The notes below the pieces were generated by a model that did not search any database, was not told the origin of the DNA, and worked only from the letters and a program-made list of their open reading frames with translations. This document shows, piece after piece, positions 8,606-19,300 of a stretch of DNA of 38,030 bases. A program made the translations under genes and the position numbers. Location: assembly GCA_009784425.1 (NCBI GenBank), contig WRBR01000007.1, positions 1-38,030 on the forward strand. Reading direction: 5' to 3'. Position 1 is the first letter of the stretch, and every line of letters starts with the position of its first letter. The DNA comes from Coriobacteriia bacterium (GTDB lineage: Bacteria; Actinomycetota; Coriobacteriia; Coriobacteriales; UBA8131).

Positions 8606-8682
8606 TTTTGGTACAGAGGGACGGGGTTACTGTACCAATTTTTTCAAAATTGGTACAGTAACCCCGTCCCTCTGTACCAAAA
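8606..8682. repeat. REP-like palindrome between lysS and clpC
   Basis: Perfect 37-bp arms (8606-8642 and 8646-8682) flank a 3-nt loop. Each arm contains the sub-hairpin TGGTACA...TGTACCA around GAGGGACGGGGTTAC. Compared with the cysS copy, the A-T pair in the stem has become T-A on both sides. It begins 9 nt beyond the lysS stop and ends about 46 nt before the clpC start, so it would form a strong hairpin in a lysS-clpC transcript. The minus-strand arm ends in TTTT, so it may also attenuate transcription. Confidence 0.95.
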
Positions 8683-8691
8683 CTGCTTCAA

Positions 8692-10173
8692 CTAAAAGCT
8701 TTCTTCACGCATTTGCGGAAAGAGCAGAACATCGCGAATGGACTCTGCATTAGTAAGCAGCATCACGAGTCGGTCGATGCCTATTCCCACGCCTCCGGCT
8801 GGAGGCATCCCATACTCTAAAGCACGGATGTAGTCCTCATCATAGCCCATTGCCTCTTCGTCGCCGGCGGCCTTGGCGGCAAGCTGCGCTTCAAAGCGCT
8901 CGCGCTGATCCACCGGATCGTTGAGCTCACTGAAGAGATTGGCAAACTCACGGCCGCAGATGAACAACTCGTAGCGGCTGGTGAGCTGAGGATCCCCCAC
9001 TGTTTTTTTAGCCAGCGGACTCACCTCAAGAGGATGATCCGAGACAAACACCGGTTGAACAAGCTTGGGTTCTACCAACTTCTCAAACAACTCACCAATC
9101 AGTTTACCCTTGCCCCATTGCGGTTGTATGGCAAGGTGATTACTTTTTGCTAACGATTTTAGCAATTTATAGTCACAGTCAAAAGAAATCGGCTGTCCCA
9201 CGGCCTCGCTCACCAAATCAAGCATGCTCTTTACCGGCCACGTGCCGCCCAAATCCACCTCCACGCCCTGGTACTCAAAGCGCAGGGTGTTGTTGGCAGC
9301 CAGGCAGGCGGCCTGGATGACCTCGCGGGTAAACTCCGCAATGCCGGCCACATCGGTGTAGGCCTGATAGGCCTCAAGCATGGTGAACTCGGGGTTATGC
9401 GAGTGGTCCATGCCCTCATTTCTAAATGAACGGTTTATCTCAAAGACCCGCTCAAAGCCGCCCACTAACAGGCGCTTTAAGTGCAGCTCAGGAGCCACAC
9501 GCAAATAAAAGTCCCTGCTGAGGGCGTTATAGTGAGTCACAAATGGCTTGGCAGTGGCGCCCCCGGGAATAGGATGAAGCATGGGAGTCTCCACCTCAAC
9601 AAACCCGTGCAGCTTTGCCGCAAAACGCAGGGCGTCGATAATCTTAAAGCGCTTGGCAAAGACCTCTTTAACCTCAGGATTCATGATTAAATCAACATAG
9701 CGCTGACGATAACGTGTTTCCTTGTCAGACAAACCGTGAAATTTCTCGGGCAGGGGTCTCAGCGCCTTAGTCAGCAGCTCAAAACTCTGAGCCAAAATAG
9801 ACAGCTGGCCCCGCTGGGTGCGCATCATCAGGCCTTCTACGCCAATGAAGTCCCCAATGTCCAAGTCTTTCAACTGCTCATAGGCCTGCTCGCCTAAGGT
9901 GTTGACTCGGCAAAACAGTTGAATGTCGCCCGAGCCGTCGCGCAGCACCACAAAGGCAAGCTTGCCCTGATCCCTAAAGGCCATGATGCGGCCGGCTACA
10001 CTCACCATATCAACAGTGGTTTCGCCGTCAGGCAAGTCAGCGTAGCGCTCGGTGAGCTCTAAAGCCTTGGCACTCGCCTCAAAAGTAAACGCATAGGGGT
10101 TGCCGCCGTCTTCGATAAGAGCCTGGCGCTTGGCCTTTCTTACTTCAACAGGATCGTCGACAATCTCACTCAC
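8692..10173 (-). CDS. lysS: Lysyl-tRNA synthetase, class II
   Basis: It charges tRNA-Lys in the cytoplasm. An N-terminal OB-fold anticodon-binding domain (about residues 50-150) precedes the class II catalytic core. Motif 2 appears as SFRNEGMDHSHNPEFTMLE, and motif 3 as GGVGIGIDRLVMLL close to the C-terminus. The length (493 aa) is typical. The start is GTG, supported by AAGGAG 5 nt upstream. It follows greA after 29 nt, the greA-lysS pairing seen widely in Firmicutes and some Actinobacteria, so the two are likely co-transcribed. A REP element lies just beyond its stop. Confidence 0.97.
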   Translation of the reverse strand: MSEIVDDPVEVRKAKRQALIEDGGNPYAFTFEASAKALELTERYADLPDGETTVDMVSVAGRIMAFRDQGKLAFVVLRDGSGDIQLFCRVNTLGEQAYEQLKDLDIGDFIGVEGLMMRTQRGQLSILAQSFELLTKALRPLPEKFHGLSDKETRYRQRYVDLIMNPEVKEVFAKRFKIIDALRFAAKLHGFVEVETPMLHPIPGGATAKPFVTHYNALSRDFYLRVAPELHLKRLLVGGFERVFEINRSFRNEGMDHSHNPEFTMLEAYQAYTDVAGIAEFTREVIQAACLAANNTLRFEYQGVEVDLGGTWPVKSMLDLVSEAVGQPISFDCDYKLLKSLAKSNHLAIQPQWGKGKLIGELFEKLVEPKLVQPVFVSDHPLEVSPLAKKTVGDPQLTSRYELFICGREFANLFSELNDPVDQRERFEAQLAAKAAGDEEAMGYDEDYIRALEYGMPPAGGVGIGIDRLVMLLTNAESIRDVLLFPQMREESF

Positions 10174-10202
10174 TATTGCTCCTTGAGTTGCAGTTGCACC
10201 CG

Positions 10203-10676
10203 CTATGCCTTGCCGATTTTTAGAATGGTGAGCTTGATTTCTTTGCCGGTGGGACCCTCGGCTACAATCTCGTCGCCCTTATGCGCTCCTAAAAGCGCCG
10301 CCCCCATAGGTGACAGATTGGATATCTTGCCTTCGGCGGCATCAGCCTCGGCCACTCCCACAATGATGAACTGCCGCTCAACGCCGCTCTCCATCTTTAC
10401 GGTAACTTTATTGCCAATGGCCACTTTGTTGGAGCGCTTGGGCGCTTCCACCACCGTTGCATTTGAGAGGATGTGGTTGATCTCGGCTATGCGACTCTCA
10501 ACCCACGCCTGTTCATTCTTGGCATCGTCGTACTCAGAGTTCTCACTGATGTCACCAAACTCACGTGCGTTCTTGATGCGCTCTCCTACCTCGGCACGCT
10601 TAACCGTCTCAAGCCTCTCAAGTTCTGCCTTGAGACCCTCGCGGCCATCTTCGGTGAGTATGATCTCTCTTGCCAT
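10203..10676 (-). CDS. greA: Transcription elongation factor GreA
   Basis: GreA rescues backtracked RNA polymerase by stimulating transcript cleavage. The N-terminal coiled coil includes LTEDGREGLKAELERLETVKR and a tip region with NSEYDDAKNEQA. The C-terminal FKBP-like domain has SPMGAALLGAHKGDE. The length of 157 aa is standard. It is the promoter-proximal gene of a probable greA-lysS unit. A hairpin at 10754-10785 separates it from tatA upstream. Confidence 0.96.
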   Translation of the reverse strand: MAREIILTEDGREGLKAELERLETVKRAEVGERIKNAREFGDISENSEYDDAKNEQAWVESRIAEINHILSNATVVEAPKRSNKVAIGNKVTVKMESGVERQFIIVGVAEADAAEGKISNLSPMGAALLGAHKGDEIVAEGPTGKEIKLTILKIGKA

Positions 10677-10753
10677 GTTGTTTCTACCCGTTCTACTTCA
10701 ATTTGGCTACAGACTGTGGCGGAGCCAGGCTCCTGCCGTATTGGCAATACAAA

Positions 10754-10785
10754 CGGCATACGAGACTTTTGTGCCACGTATGCCG
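10754..10785 (-). terminator. Possible tatA terminator hairpin
   Basis: On the minus strand CGGCATACG and CGTATGCCG pair as a 9-bp stem with a 14-nt loop, 19 nt past the tatA stop, followed by TTTGTATT. The U-tract is weak, so efficiency is uncertain. It could separate tatA from greA. Confidence 0.5.
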
Positions 10786-10804
10786 AAAAAAGCTCCTCAG
10801 AATA

Positions 10805-11203
10805 CTAACTGGTGGCAGCTCCGCATTTTTTGCAGAACTTAGCATCAGCTTCCAGGGCTGCGCCGCATTGAGCGCAAAAACCAGCGGCGGGCGCTTCTTC
10901 TGCTGCCGGTTCATCTTCTTTGACAGTAACCTTCTTTACAGGAGCCTCCTTTACAGGAGCGTCCTCAACAACTGCCGTTGCCGTAACGGGAGCAGCTGCT
11001 CCCTCGCTGTCTTTGGTTTCACCGTCAACAGATTTCTTTGCAGCTTCAAGCTCGCTGTTAACGCTGTCCACGCCTTCTCGCACGCCTTTAACGGCCTTGC
11101 CCAGCGCAGATCCCAGCTTTGGCAGGTTCTTGGGTCCAAAGATAATCAAAATCACCAATAAGATGACAATCATCTCAGGCATACCCATACCAAAAATCCT
11201 CAT
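10805..11203 (-). CDS. tatA: Sec-independent translocase subunit TatA/E with C-terminal zinc ribbon
   Basis: TatA/E proteins form the membrane pore of the twin-arginine export pathway. The N-terminal helix MPEMIVILLVILIIFGP is followed by the FGPKNLPKLG hinge and an amphipathic helix (LGSALGKAVKGVREGV), as in the family. After an Ala/Val/Glu-rich linker the protein ends in a double CxxC module, CAQCG then CKKCG, about 15 residues apart. This is a zinc-ribbon pattern not part of canonical TatA. The length is 132 aa against about 60-90 for most TatA. GAGGAGG 6 nt before the ATG fixes the start. No tatC is present nearby, so it must act with components encoded elsewhere. Confidence 0.88.
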   Translation of the reverse strand: MRIFGMGMPEMIVILLVILIIFGPKNLPKLGSALGKAVKGVREGVDSVNSELEAAKKSVDGETKDSEGAAAPVTATAVVEDAPVKEAPVKKVTVKEDEPAAEEAPAAGFCAQCGAALEADAKFCKKCGAATS

Positions 11204-11318
11204 TATGCCTCCTCATGCCTTTCAGCTATAGGTAAGGTATTTAGCAGCAGATAGGGTACCACTCTTCGTCTCTGTTGTCTTGTCTCAAGTAAAAACTTTC
11301 CCCATCTCACTGTTAGGT

Positions 11319-13208
11319 TTACACGAGTAGTTGGCTGAGGGATTGGGCAAAGTCTATGGGGTCGGCTACGGGGAGGCCTTCTACCAGCAAGGCTTGGTTG
11401 TAGAGGACGTTCGTCAACAGGGCGAGGCGCTCGGGGTCATTGTCGGCGGCGTCTACCAGCTTGGCAAAGATTGGGTGATCCACGTTGAGCTCAAGTACGC
11501 GCTGGGAGCTTATTCCTCCCCCTTCGGGCATGGCTGCGAGTATGCGCTCCATCTCCAGGGAAACAAAGCCCTCCGCGGTGATGCCGGCAGGCATGTCGTC
11601 CAAACGAGTAGAAAGGGCAACCTTGGAGACCTTGCCGTCAAGTATCTCTTGCATGGCCTCAAAAAGCCCGCTAAACTCCTTGGACTTTTCTTCGGTCTCC
11701 TTCTTTTCTTCTTCGGTTTCAAGGCCCAGGTCAGCACCGGCTACATTCTTAAAGGGCTTCTCGTCAAAATCGCGCATGACGTTCATGCAAAAGTCGTCAA
11801 CCTCCTGCGAGCAGAGCAGCACGTCAAAGCCGCGCGCCAACACGCTTTTGACCATCGGCATCTTTGCCAGCAGACTCTCGTCTTCGCCGGCGGCGTAGTA
11901 GATGGCCTCTTGCTCAGCAGGGGCGGCGTCTGCGTACTCACGCAAAGACACCATCTTCTCCTGCTTGGCTGAGTAGTACAAAAGCAGCGGTGCCAGCGTC
12001 TCCTTAAGAGAGCCGTAACTGGTGTAGATGCCGTACTTAATGCCGCGGCCAAAGCACTCAAAGACTCCTTCATAGGTCTCGCGGTTGTCTGCCATCATGG
12101 TGGTGAGCTCGCTCGTGATCTTCTTCTCAATGCGCTTGGCCATAGCCCTTAACTGGTTGTTCTTCTGCAGGGTCTCGCGCGATATATTGAGGGCCAAATC
12201 GGCGCTGTCCACCACGCCACGCACAAAGTTGTAGTGGTCAGGCAGCAAGTCAGGGCACTTCTCCATAATCATCACGTTGGAGCTGTAGAGCGCCAGGCCC
12301 TTCTCAAATTCTTTGTTGTACAGGTCAAAGGGAACATGCGAGGGAATAAACAACAGCGCGTCGTAGTTGAGCACGCCCTCGGCTTTAATAGTAAAGGTGG
12401 CTGCCGGCGCGGCGTAGTCGTGAAAGTCGCTCTTGTAGAACTCGGCGTATTCCTCCTCGCTCACGTCTGCCTTGCGGCGCTTCCAGATGGGGGTCATGGA
12501 GTTGAGGGTCTCCATCTCTTGGTAGCTTTCGTATTCAAGCTCATGATCATCGCCGGCGTCCTCGGGCGCGGGCAGCGCGCGCTGCTTGGTCTTTTCCATA
12601 CGCACGGGATAGCGCACGTAGTTGCTGTACTTTTTAACGAGGCGCTCAAGTTCAAACTCTGAGAGAAAGAGGCTGTAGTTTTCTTCGTCAGTGTCTGCCT
12701 TAAGCGTAAGGATGACGTCGGTGCCTTGCTCAGCTCGCTCGGACTCCCTCAGTTCGTAGCCGTCTATGCCGTTGCTCTGCCATGCCCAGGCCTCTTTACC
12801 TTCACAAGACCTTGAGACAACGCGCACCTTGGAAGCCACCATAAAACCGGAATAGAAACCCACGCCAAACTGACCGATGAGGTCAATGGCCTCGTCCTCA
12901 GCTGTGTCGTAGTCAAGGCTGCCGGAATACGCAATGGTGCCGAGGTTTTTATCCAGCTCATCCTTGGTCATGCCAATGCCGTTGTCAGAGACGGTAATGG
13001 TGCGCGCCTCGGCGTCAAAGGCCAGCGTCACAGCCAGCTCTCCGCGCGTTACCTTAATGGAGCGGTTAGTGAGGCTCGCCAGATATATCTTGTCAAGCGC
13101 GTCAGACGCATTGGAGATGAGCTCTCGGAGAAAGATCTCTCTATTGGTGTAGATAGAGTTAATCATCAAATCAAGCAGACGCTTACTTTCAGTCTTAAAC
13201 TTCTTCAT
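11319..13208 (-). CDS. htpG: Molecular chaperone HtpG (Hsp90)
   Basis: This cytoplasmic Hsp90 homologue is an ATP-driven chaperone. The N-terminal GHKL ATPase has ELISNASDALDK (helix with the catalytic Glu), DNGIGM and IGQFGVGFYSGFM. The middle and C-terminal dimerisation domains follow, giving a normal length near 629 aa. The frame is open further upstream to 13382, but the ATG at 13208 (MKKFKTESKRLLDLM) is the right start: it matches the family N-terminus, has AGAAAGG about 11 nt upstream, and the longer version would overlap the end of the large surface-protein gene and its terminator. It appears to be a separate transcription unit. Confidence 0.95.
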   Translation of the reverse strand: MKKFKTESKRLLDLMINSIYTNREIFLRELISNASDALDKIYLASLTNRSIKVTRGELAVTLAFDAEARTITVSDNGIGMTKDELDKNLGTIAYSGSLDYDTAEDEAIDLIGQFGVGFYSGFMVASKVRVVSRSCEGKEAWAWQSNGIDGYELRESERAEQGTDVILTLKADTDEENYSLFLSEFELERLVKKYSNYVRYPVRMEKTKQRALPAPEDAGDDHELEYESYQEMETLNSMTPIWKRRKADVSEEEYAEFYKSDFHDYAAPAATFTIKAEGVLNYDALLFIPSHVPFDLYNKEFEKGLALYSSNVMIMEKCPDLLPDHYNFVRGVVDSADLALNISRETLQKNNQLRAMAKRIEKKITSELTTMMADNRETYEGVFECFGRGIKYGIYTSYGSLKETLAPLLLYYSAKQEKMVSLREYADAAPAEQEAIYYAAGEDESLLAKMPMVKSVLARGFDVLLCSQEVDDFCMNVMRDFDEKPFKNVAGADLGLETEEEKKETEEKSKEFSGLFEAMQEILDGKVSKVALSTRLDDMPAGITAEGFVSLEMERILAAMPEGGGISSQRVLELNVDHPIFAKLVDAADNDPERLALLTNVLYNQALLVEGLPVADPIDFAQSLSQLLV

Positions 13209-13262
13209 GGTGGTTGGTGCCTTTCTATCAACTGCTGAAGGAAACATTTTAGCAAAAAGGAA

Positions 13263-13296
13263 CCTTCGCTCGGTTGTGGTAGGAACCGAGCGAAGG
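13263..13296 (-). terminator. Rho-independent terminator of the giant surface-protein gene
   Basis: A perfect 13-bp stem (CCTTCGCTCGGTT / AACCGAGCGAAGG) with an 8-nt loop lies 28 nt past the stop codon. On the minus strand it is followed by TTCCTTTTTGC, giving a usable U-tract. It separates the surface-protein gene from htpG. Confidence 0.8.
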
Positions 13297-13323
13297 CAGA
13301 GTTGGAGCTTATGCCTACGAGTG

Positions 13324-16300
13324 CTAGGCGGTCGTTGGTTGTGTGTTGAGGAGCACTTGCTGCTGGGTGCTGGGCTCGGCATCGTCTTCTACGCGTACGC
13401 GCTTGTGGCTCAGGATTGCCGCAGCGAGTACCGCAACAAAGGCGATGGCAAAGATTACGGACCAAGTGTCAAACAGCGCCATGTCTTGCGCAAGGTTTTG
13501 CGTGAGGGCAAACAGCACCACCATGATGACGAGCACCGCGGTTGAGGCAATCAGCGGAATAGCATGGTAATGGTGCTTTCCTTCTTTGCTCTCATCCACT
13601 ACCTGGCCTTGTGCATTGACCCACTCGCCGTTAATCCGACTATATCCAAGGCGGTGTCCGGTGGGCTCATCAATGCGCTTTTTGCGAGTGGCTGCCAGCA
13701 CCAACCGCAAGATAAAGGCCAGTGCGCCCAGCAAGAGGGCGAGCAGGTTGAAGAGGCTCCAGTGATCGCTGGCAAAGAGCGGCACGTTGGTGCCGAGGAT
13801 GGTGAGCATCTGACCGATAACCTCAAGTTCCTCGTCACTTTCGGGGCTTACTGTTTGCGTGGTGCTGGTGTCTGGCTGATAGCCTGTTGCGCTGTTCCAC
13901 AGAGCAGTGATGACTGCGTTGCCTGTAACCGTGCTCCAGATGCTGGAGGGCGTGTCCCAACCGGCAAAGTCAAAGCCAGAGCGCGTTGGGTCAGCCGGAG
14001 GCGTTACCGTACCGCCCTGCAGAACCGACTCGGTCTTGAGCGTATTGCCCACGCCGTCCACAAAGGTGATGGTAAAGCTCGTTGGAGGCGTTACCGGTGG
14101 CGGCACAACAATCGTGGGCGGAACAACAACCGTGGGCGGAGGCGTTGGCTCCGGCTCTGGCTGCGGCTGTGGCTCTGGCTGTGGCGCCGGAATAGCGGTG
14201 TACTGCGCCCTCACGGTAATGCTGGCGGTCACCACGTTAAATGGCGTGTCCCAGCCCACAAAAGTGTAGCCGTCACGAGCGGGGTTAGCAGGAGCAGTAG
14301 CAGCGCCGCCGTAGGCAATACCCGTACGCACTGCCAAGACCGTACCGTCCCAGTCCACAAAGGTCACGGTGTAGGTGGGCGGAATAGCGGTATACAGCGC
14401 CGTTGCGGTTAAGTCGGCGGTAACATTGTTGAAGGGCATATCCCAGCCGGCAAAGGTGTAGCCGGTGCGCGCAGGATCAGCCGGAGCAGTAGCAGTGCCA
14501 CCGTAAGCAATACCAGAGCGCACTGCCAGCACGCTACCGTCCCAGTCCACAAAGGTCACCGTAAAGGTGGGCGGCACGGGGATGAGCGTGTGCAGGGCCA
14601 TCACGGTAAGATTGCTGGTTACGTTGTTGAAGGGTCTGTCCCAGCCGCTAAAGGTATGACCGGCGCGTGCGGGATCAGCAGGGGCAGTAGCAGCGCCACC
14701 GTGCAAGATACCGGTGTGCGTCTTTAGCACCGTGCCATCCCAGTCCACAAAGGTCACGCTGTAGGTGGCATACACGTTGATATTTACCGTAACGCTAACG
14801 GTGCTGTCCTCGGCAAGCTCAAAGCTCACGGGGTAGTTGCCCGCAGCAGCAATAAGGCCCGGGGTACCGGCAAGCTGCACGGTGGGTGCAACGTCAGCTT
14901 CAACGGCCACGGCATTGGCACCGGTCAAATCAACGTAGTTAGCTGTTCCACCCAGGAAGGCAACCACTTCATCAACGCTCATAGATACGTTGCTCGCGGC
15001 AATGGCGTAGGATTTGTTGCCATCGATGACATCGCCGTCCATGACCACAAAGTTCACGGTGACAAAAACGGAGGGGTCTTCGGCCACTCTAAACAACACC
15101 GGATAGATGTTGGGCAGCACGCCTACCGTACCCATGACCCACTGTGCAGTTGCGGTGCCGGGCCTGCCGTCGGTTTTGAGGGCATGGGCGTTGGCACGAG
15201 CTACGTAGGTGGCACCGGTGGGCATGCCGGCCACAAAGGCGGCGGCCTCGTCAGTTGTCATAAACACATGGTTGGCGGCAAGGGCATAACTGTTGTTGCC
15301 TTGTGCTACATCGCCGCCCATGACTACAAAGTGCACGGTTACAAAAACGTCGGTGTCTTCTGCCACCTCAAAACTGATGGAATAGATGCCCTCTTCGGCA
15401 AGGATGGCACCGCTGCGCCACTGGGCTGTGGCGGAGTCGTCCACGCCGTCAATCCTCAGGGCGTGAGCGCGCGCGGCACCCGCATAGTCGGCAGCGCCGG
15501 CGAGGAATGCCTCGGCCTCGGCAACCGTCATGAGCACGTGGGAGGCAGCCAGGGCATAGGCCTTGTTGCCCTTGATAACATCGCCGGCCATGACCACAAA
15601 CTGCGAGGTGGCACTGATGGTGGTGTCATTGGTTACCACAAAAGTGACCGGATACACCGACTCAGACCTGGTGATCTCGCCACTCCACCAGTGAGCGGCG
15701 GCAGGCAGGCCGTCGGTATCTGCGGCCCATACCTGGGCGAGGCTCATATAGTCATCACCCGTGGGGCTGCCATCCAAGAAGGCTCCTGCCTCGGCAGTGG
15801 TAAAGAACACATTGTCTGCCGTGATGGAATACCCATCGGCCACCACAAAGAGCACGGTCACACTAATGGCGGGATTTCCGTCTGCGCTAAAGCTTACTTC
15901 GTAGATACCCTCATCATCACTAAAGGCGGGTGTGCAGGTAACAAACAGGGCAGCGCTGGTATCAGGCGAGCCGTCTATGGTCATCACGCGTGCGCCCGCA
16001 GCATCAACAAAAGGCATGCCGTTGGCGATGAACGCCTGAGCCGTGGCCACATTCATGTGGACATGGCGGGCGGCAACCAGCAAGAACTTGTCATCGTGGT
16101 CAAACACGTCGCCGTCATAGACAACAAAGCTCACGGTAACCCGCACGGAGGGGTCTGCAACAAGCTCAAAAGTGATGCGGTAGACGCCCTCAACAGCCAG
16201 CACCGCACCGCTTACGTGGTTCACGGGCATGGACTGCTCGTCAGAGATTCTCAACGCATGCGCCTCGGCAGTGCCAATATAGTCTGCGCCTGCATCGAGG

Positions 16301-19300
16301 AAGGCCTGGGCCTCTGTCACACTTAAAAACACGTGATAGGCGGCCAGGGCATAGTTCTCGTTTCCGGCAATGACGTTGCCCGCCATCACCACAAAGTTGA
16401 TGGTAGCGGTAACTGTGGGGTCAGCATCCACGGCAAAGGTGATGCGATACACGCCCTCAGATGCCATAGCTGCACCGCTTACATGGCTCACGGCTGCAGC
16501 GCTTGAGCTGGCAATCACCAGGCCGTGCGCGTTGGCCTCTCCAACATAGTCTGAGCCTGCGCGGGTAAAGCCCTCCGCCTCGTCCACGGTCATATAGATG
16601 TGGCTGGCGGCAAGGGCGTACTCGTTGTTTCCGCCCACCACACTGCCTTGCATAACCACAAAGTTCACGGTAGCACTCACCGAGGAATCCTGGGTCACGG
16701 CAAAGCTTATGGGGTACACACCCGGCGCGGCTGCAAAGGCCGGCGAGCCCACAACAGAAACCGTGGCAATGCCGGGGGTTCCGTCAAGCTTAAGGGCGTG
16801 GGCAGCGGCGCGGGAGACAAAGGGCGAGCCTGCGGTGATAAAGGCTGCTGCCTGCTCAACCGTCATGAATACATGGGAGGCGGCAAGGCCGTAGGTTTCA
16901 TTGCCGCTGATAACATCGCCTCGCATGACTACAAATCTCACGGTAACGGCAACGCTGGGATCTTCTGCTACCTCAAAGCTCACCTGGTAGATGCCTTCGC
17001 TCGCAGTGAGCGTACCGCTCTTCCAGCGTGCGGTAGCGCTGCTTGCGTCTTCAATCAAGAGAGCGCGCGCATGGGCGGCGTCCACGTAATTTGCACCCGC
17101 GGCAAGAAAGGCCTGAGCCTCATCCACGGTCATAAACACGTGATCTGCACCCAAGGCGTAATCGCGGTTTCCGCCAATCACGCCGGAGTCCAATACCACA
17201 AACTGCGCGGTAGCCTTGATGGTGGGGTCTTCTTTCACATTAAAGACAATGGGGTAGATGCCCTCAGCTGCCGGGCTCTCTATGGTGCCGCTCTCATACT
17301 GTGGCGTTGCGGGGGTGCCGCTGTCTTTGTGAGCAGCCCAAACTTGGGCAAGGCTCTCATACTTGGCAGCCGTAGGTCCGCCGTCAAGAAAGGCCTGCGC
17401 CTGGGCAACAGTCATAAAGATGTTCTCTGCCGTGATGGCGTATTGGTCTGCCACCACAAAGTTCACGGTAACACTGATGGAGGGCTCATCCTCAACACAG
17501 AAGGTGACCCTGTAGACTCCCTCTTCTGCGCTAAAGGCAGGCGAGCAGGTAACAAACAGGGCAGCGCTGGTATCCGGCGAGCCATCTATGGTCATCACGT
17601 GGGCGTTGGCCTCGGTGACAAAAGGCATGCCGGCATCAATAAACGCCTGAGCCGTGGCCACGTTCATAAGGCGGTGCCTTGCGGAGATGAGCAGGTACTT
17701 TTCATCGTGGTCATACACGTCGCCGTCATAGACAATGAAGTTGACGGTGACCGTAACCGTGGGGTCTGCATCCACCGCAAAGGTGATGGGGTAGATGCCC
17801 GAGGTAGCCAAGCTGGGCAGGGCGCCGGCCGTGTGGCTTACAGCGGTGGAAGTGGCGTCAGAGATCTGGATGGCGTGAGCCCGGGCTGCATCCACGTAGC
17901 TGTCACCGTTGGCAACAAAGTCCGCCGCCTCGTTTGTACTGAGGAACACGTGGTAGGCCGCCAGGGCGTACTCGCCGTTGCCGCTGATGCGGTCTCCCGC
18001 CATGACCACAAAGTACACGCTTACGGTAACGGAGGGATCAGCAAGCACGGCAAAGCTTATGCGATAGACACCTTCGGCTGCAACAACCGCACCGCTTAAG
18101 CGGGCAACGGGCGTGGAGCTGGCGTCTTCGATCTTAAGGGCGTGTGCTTCTGCGGCGCCCAGGTAGTCAGCTCCGGCGGCGAGGAATGCCTGCGCCTCTC
18201 TCACGGTTAAAAACACATGGTTGGCGGCTAGGGCATAGCGGTCATTTCCGCCAACAACGCTGCCGTCCATAACCACAAAGTTCACGGTAACGGCAACGCT
18301 TGGGTCTTCTGCCACCTCAAAGCTGATGGGATAGATGCCCTCGGTGGCCATCACAGCGCCGCTTGCCCACTCAGCTGTGGCCGTGCCGCTGGCGTCAACA
18401 ACTACGGCGTGGGCGTTGGCTTCAGCCACATAGTTGGCCGTGCCAGCCAAAAAGGCTTCAGCCTCGGTGGTGGTCAAGAATACGTGGTTTGCGGCCAGGG
18501 CGTAATCGGTGTTGCCACTGATGACGCTGCCTGCCATAACCACAAACTTAACGGTGACGGCAACGCTGGGATCTTGCAGCACGTTAAAGCTCACGGGATA
18601 CACACCCGGCACGGCCGTAATGGTTCCCAAAACCCAGCGGGCTGTTGCCGGGCCTGGCGTGCCGTCAATCTTAAGGGCATGGGCGTCCGCGTGTGCCACG
18701 TAGGCAGCACCGGAAAAGCCGCCGGCCAGGAAGTGATTGGCTTCGGCAACCGTCATAAAGACGTAGTTGGCAGCCAGCGCATAGCTGTTGTTGCCGCTTG
18801 CAACGTCACCGTCCATAACAACAAAGTTGACGCTCACGGTAACGGTGGGATCTTCTGCTACCTCAAAGGCAACCGGATAGATTCCCTCAATGGCGGCAAA
18901 GGTTGGACTGCCCTTGAGCTGCACGGTTGCTGTGCCGCCCAAAACGGCAGTTGCCCAGGCCGTAGCCTTTAAAGCATAGGCCGCGGAGTCAGGGCTGCCT
19001 GCAAGAAAGCTCGCTGCCTCGGCAGTGGTCATGAGCACATTGGAGGCTCCAATGCGGAAATTATCGGCTACCACAAAGTTGACCGCAACCGTTATGGAGG
19101 GGTCAGCCACTACCCTAAAGACCACCACGTAGGTGCCTTCTGCCTCTGAGAAATCCGGAGTGCAGCTGACCAGCTGCACCGCAGTGCTGCTGCCGTCTGA
19201 GAGACGGAGCGCATGGGCGTTGGCAAAGGTAGCATACGGAAGACCCAGAGTGATAAAGTTTTTGGCTTCGGCAACAGTCAGGTATACGTGGCTTGCGGCC

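Noticed and set aside
13209-13382. Longer N-terminus for HtpG
   Set aside because: The extra residues are unlike Hsp90, would overlap the giant gene and its terminator, and the ATG at 13208 has a ribosome-binding site.
15184-18099. Long plus-strand open frames (380 and 499 codons) opposite the giant gene
   Set aside because: They lie antisense to the repeat array, and their translations are periodic only because the minus-strand gene is. No start signals or known domains are seen.
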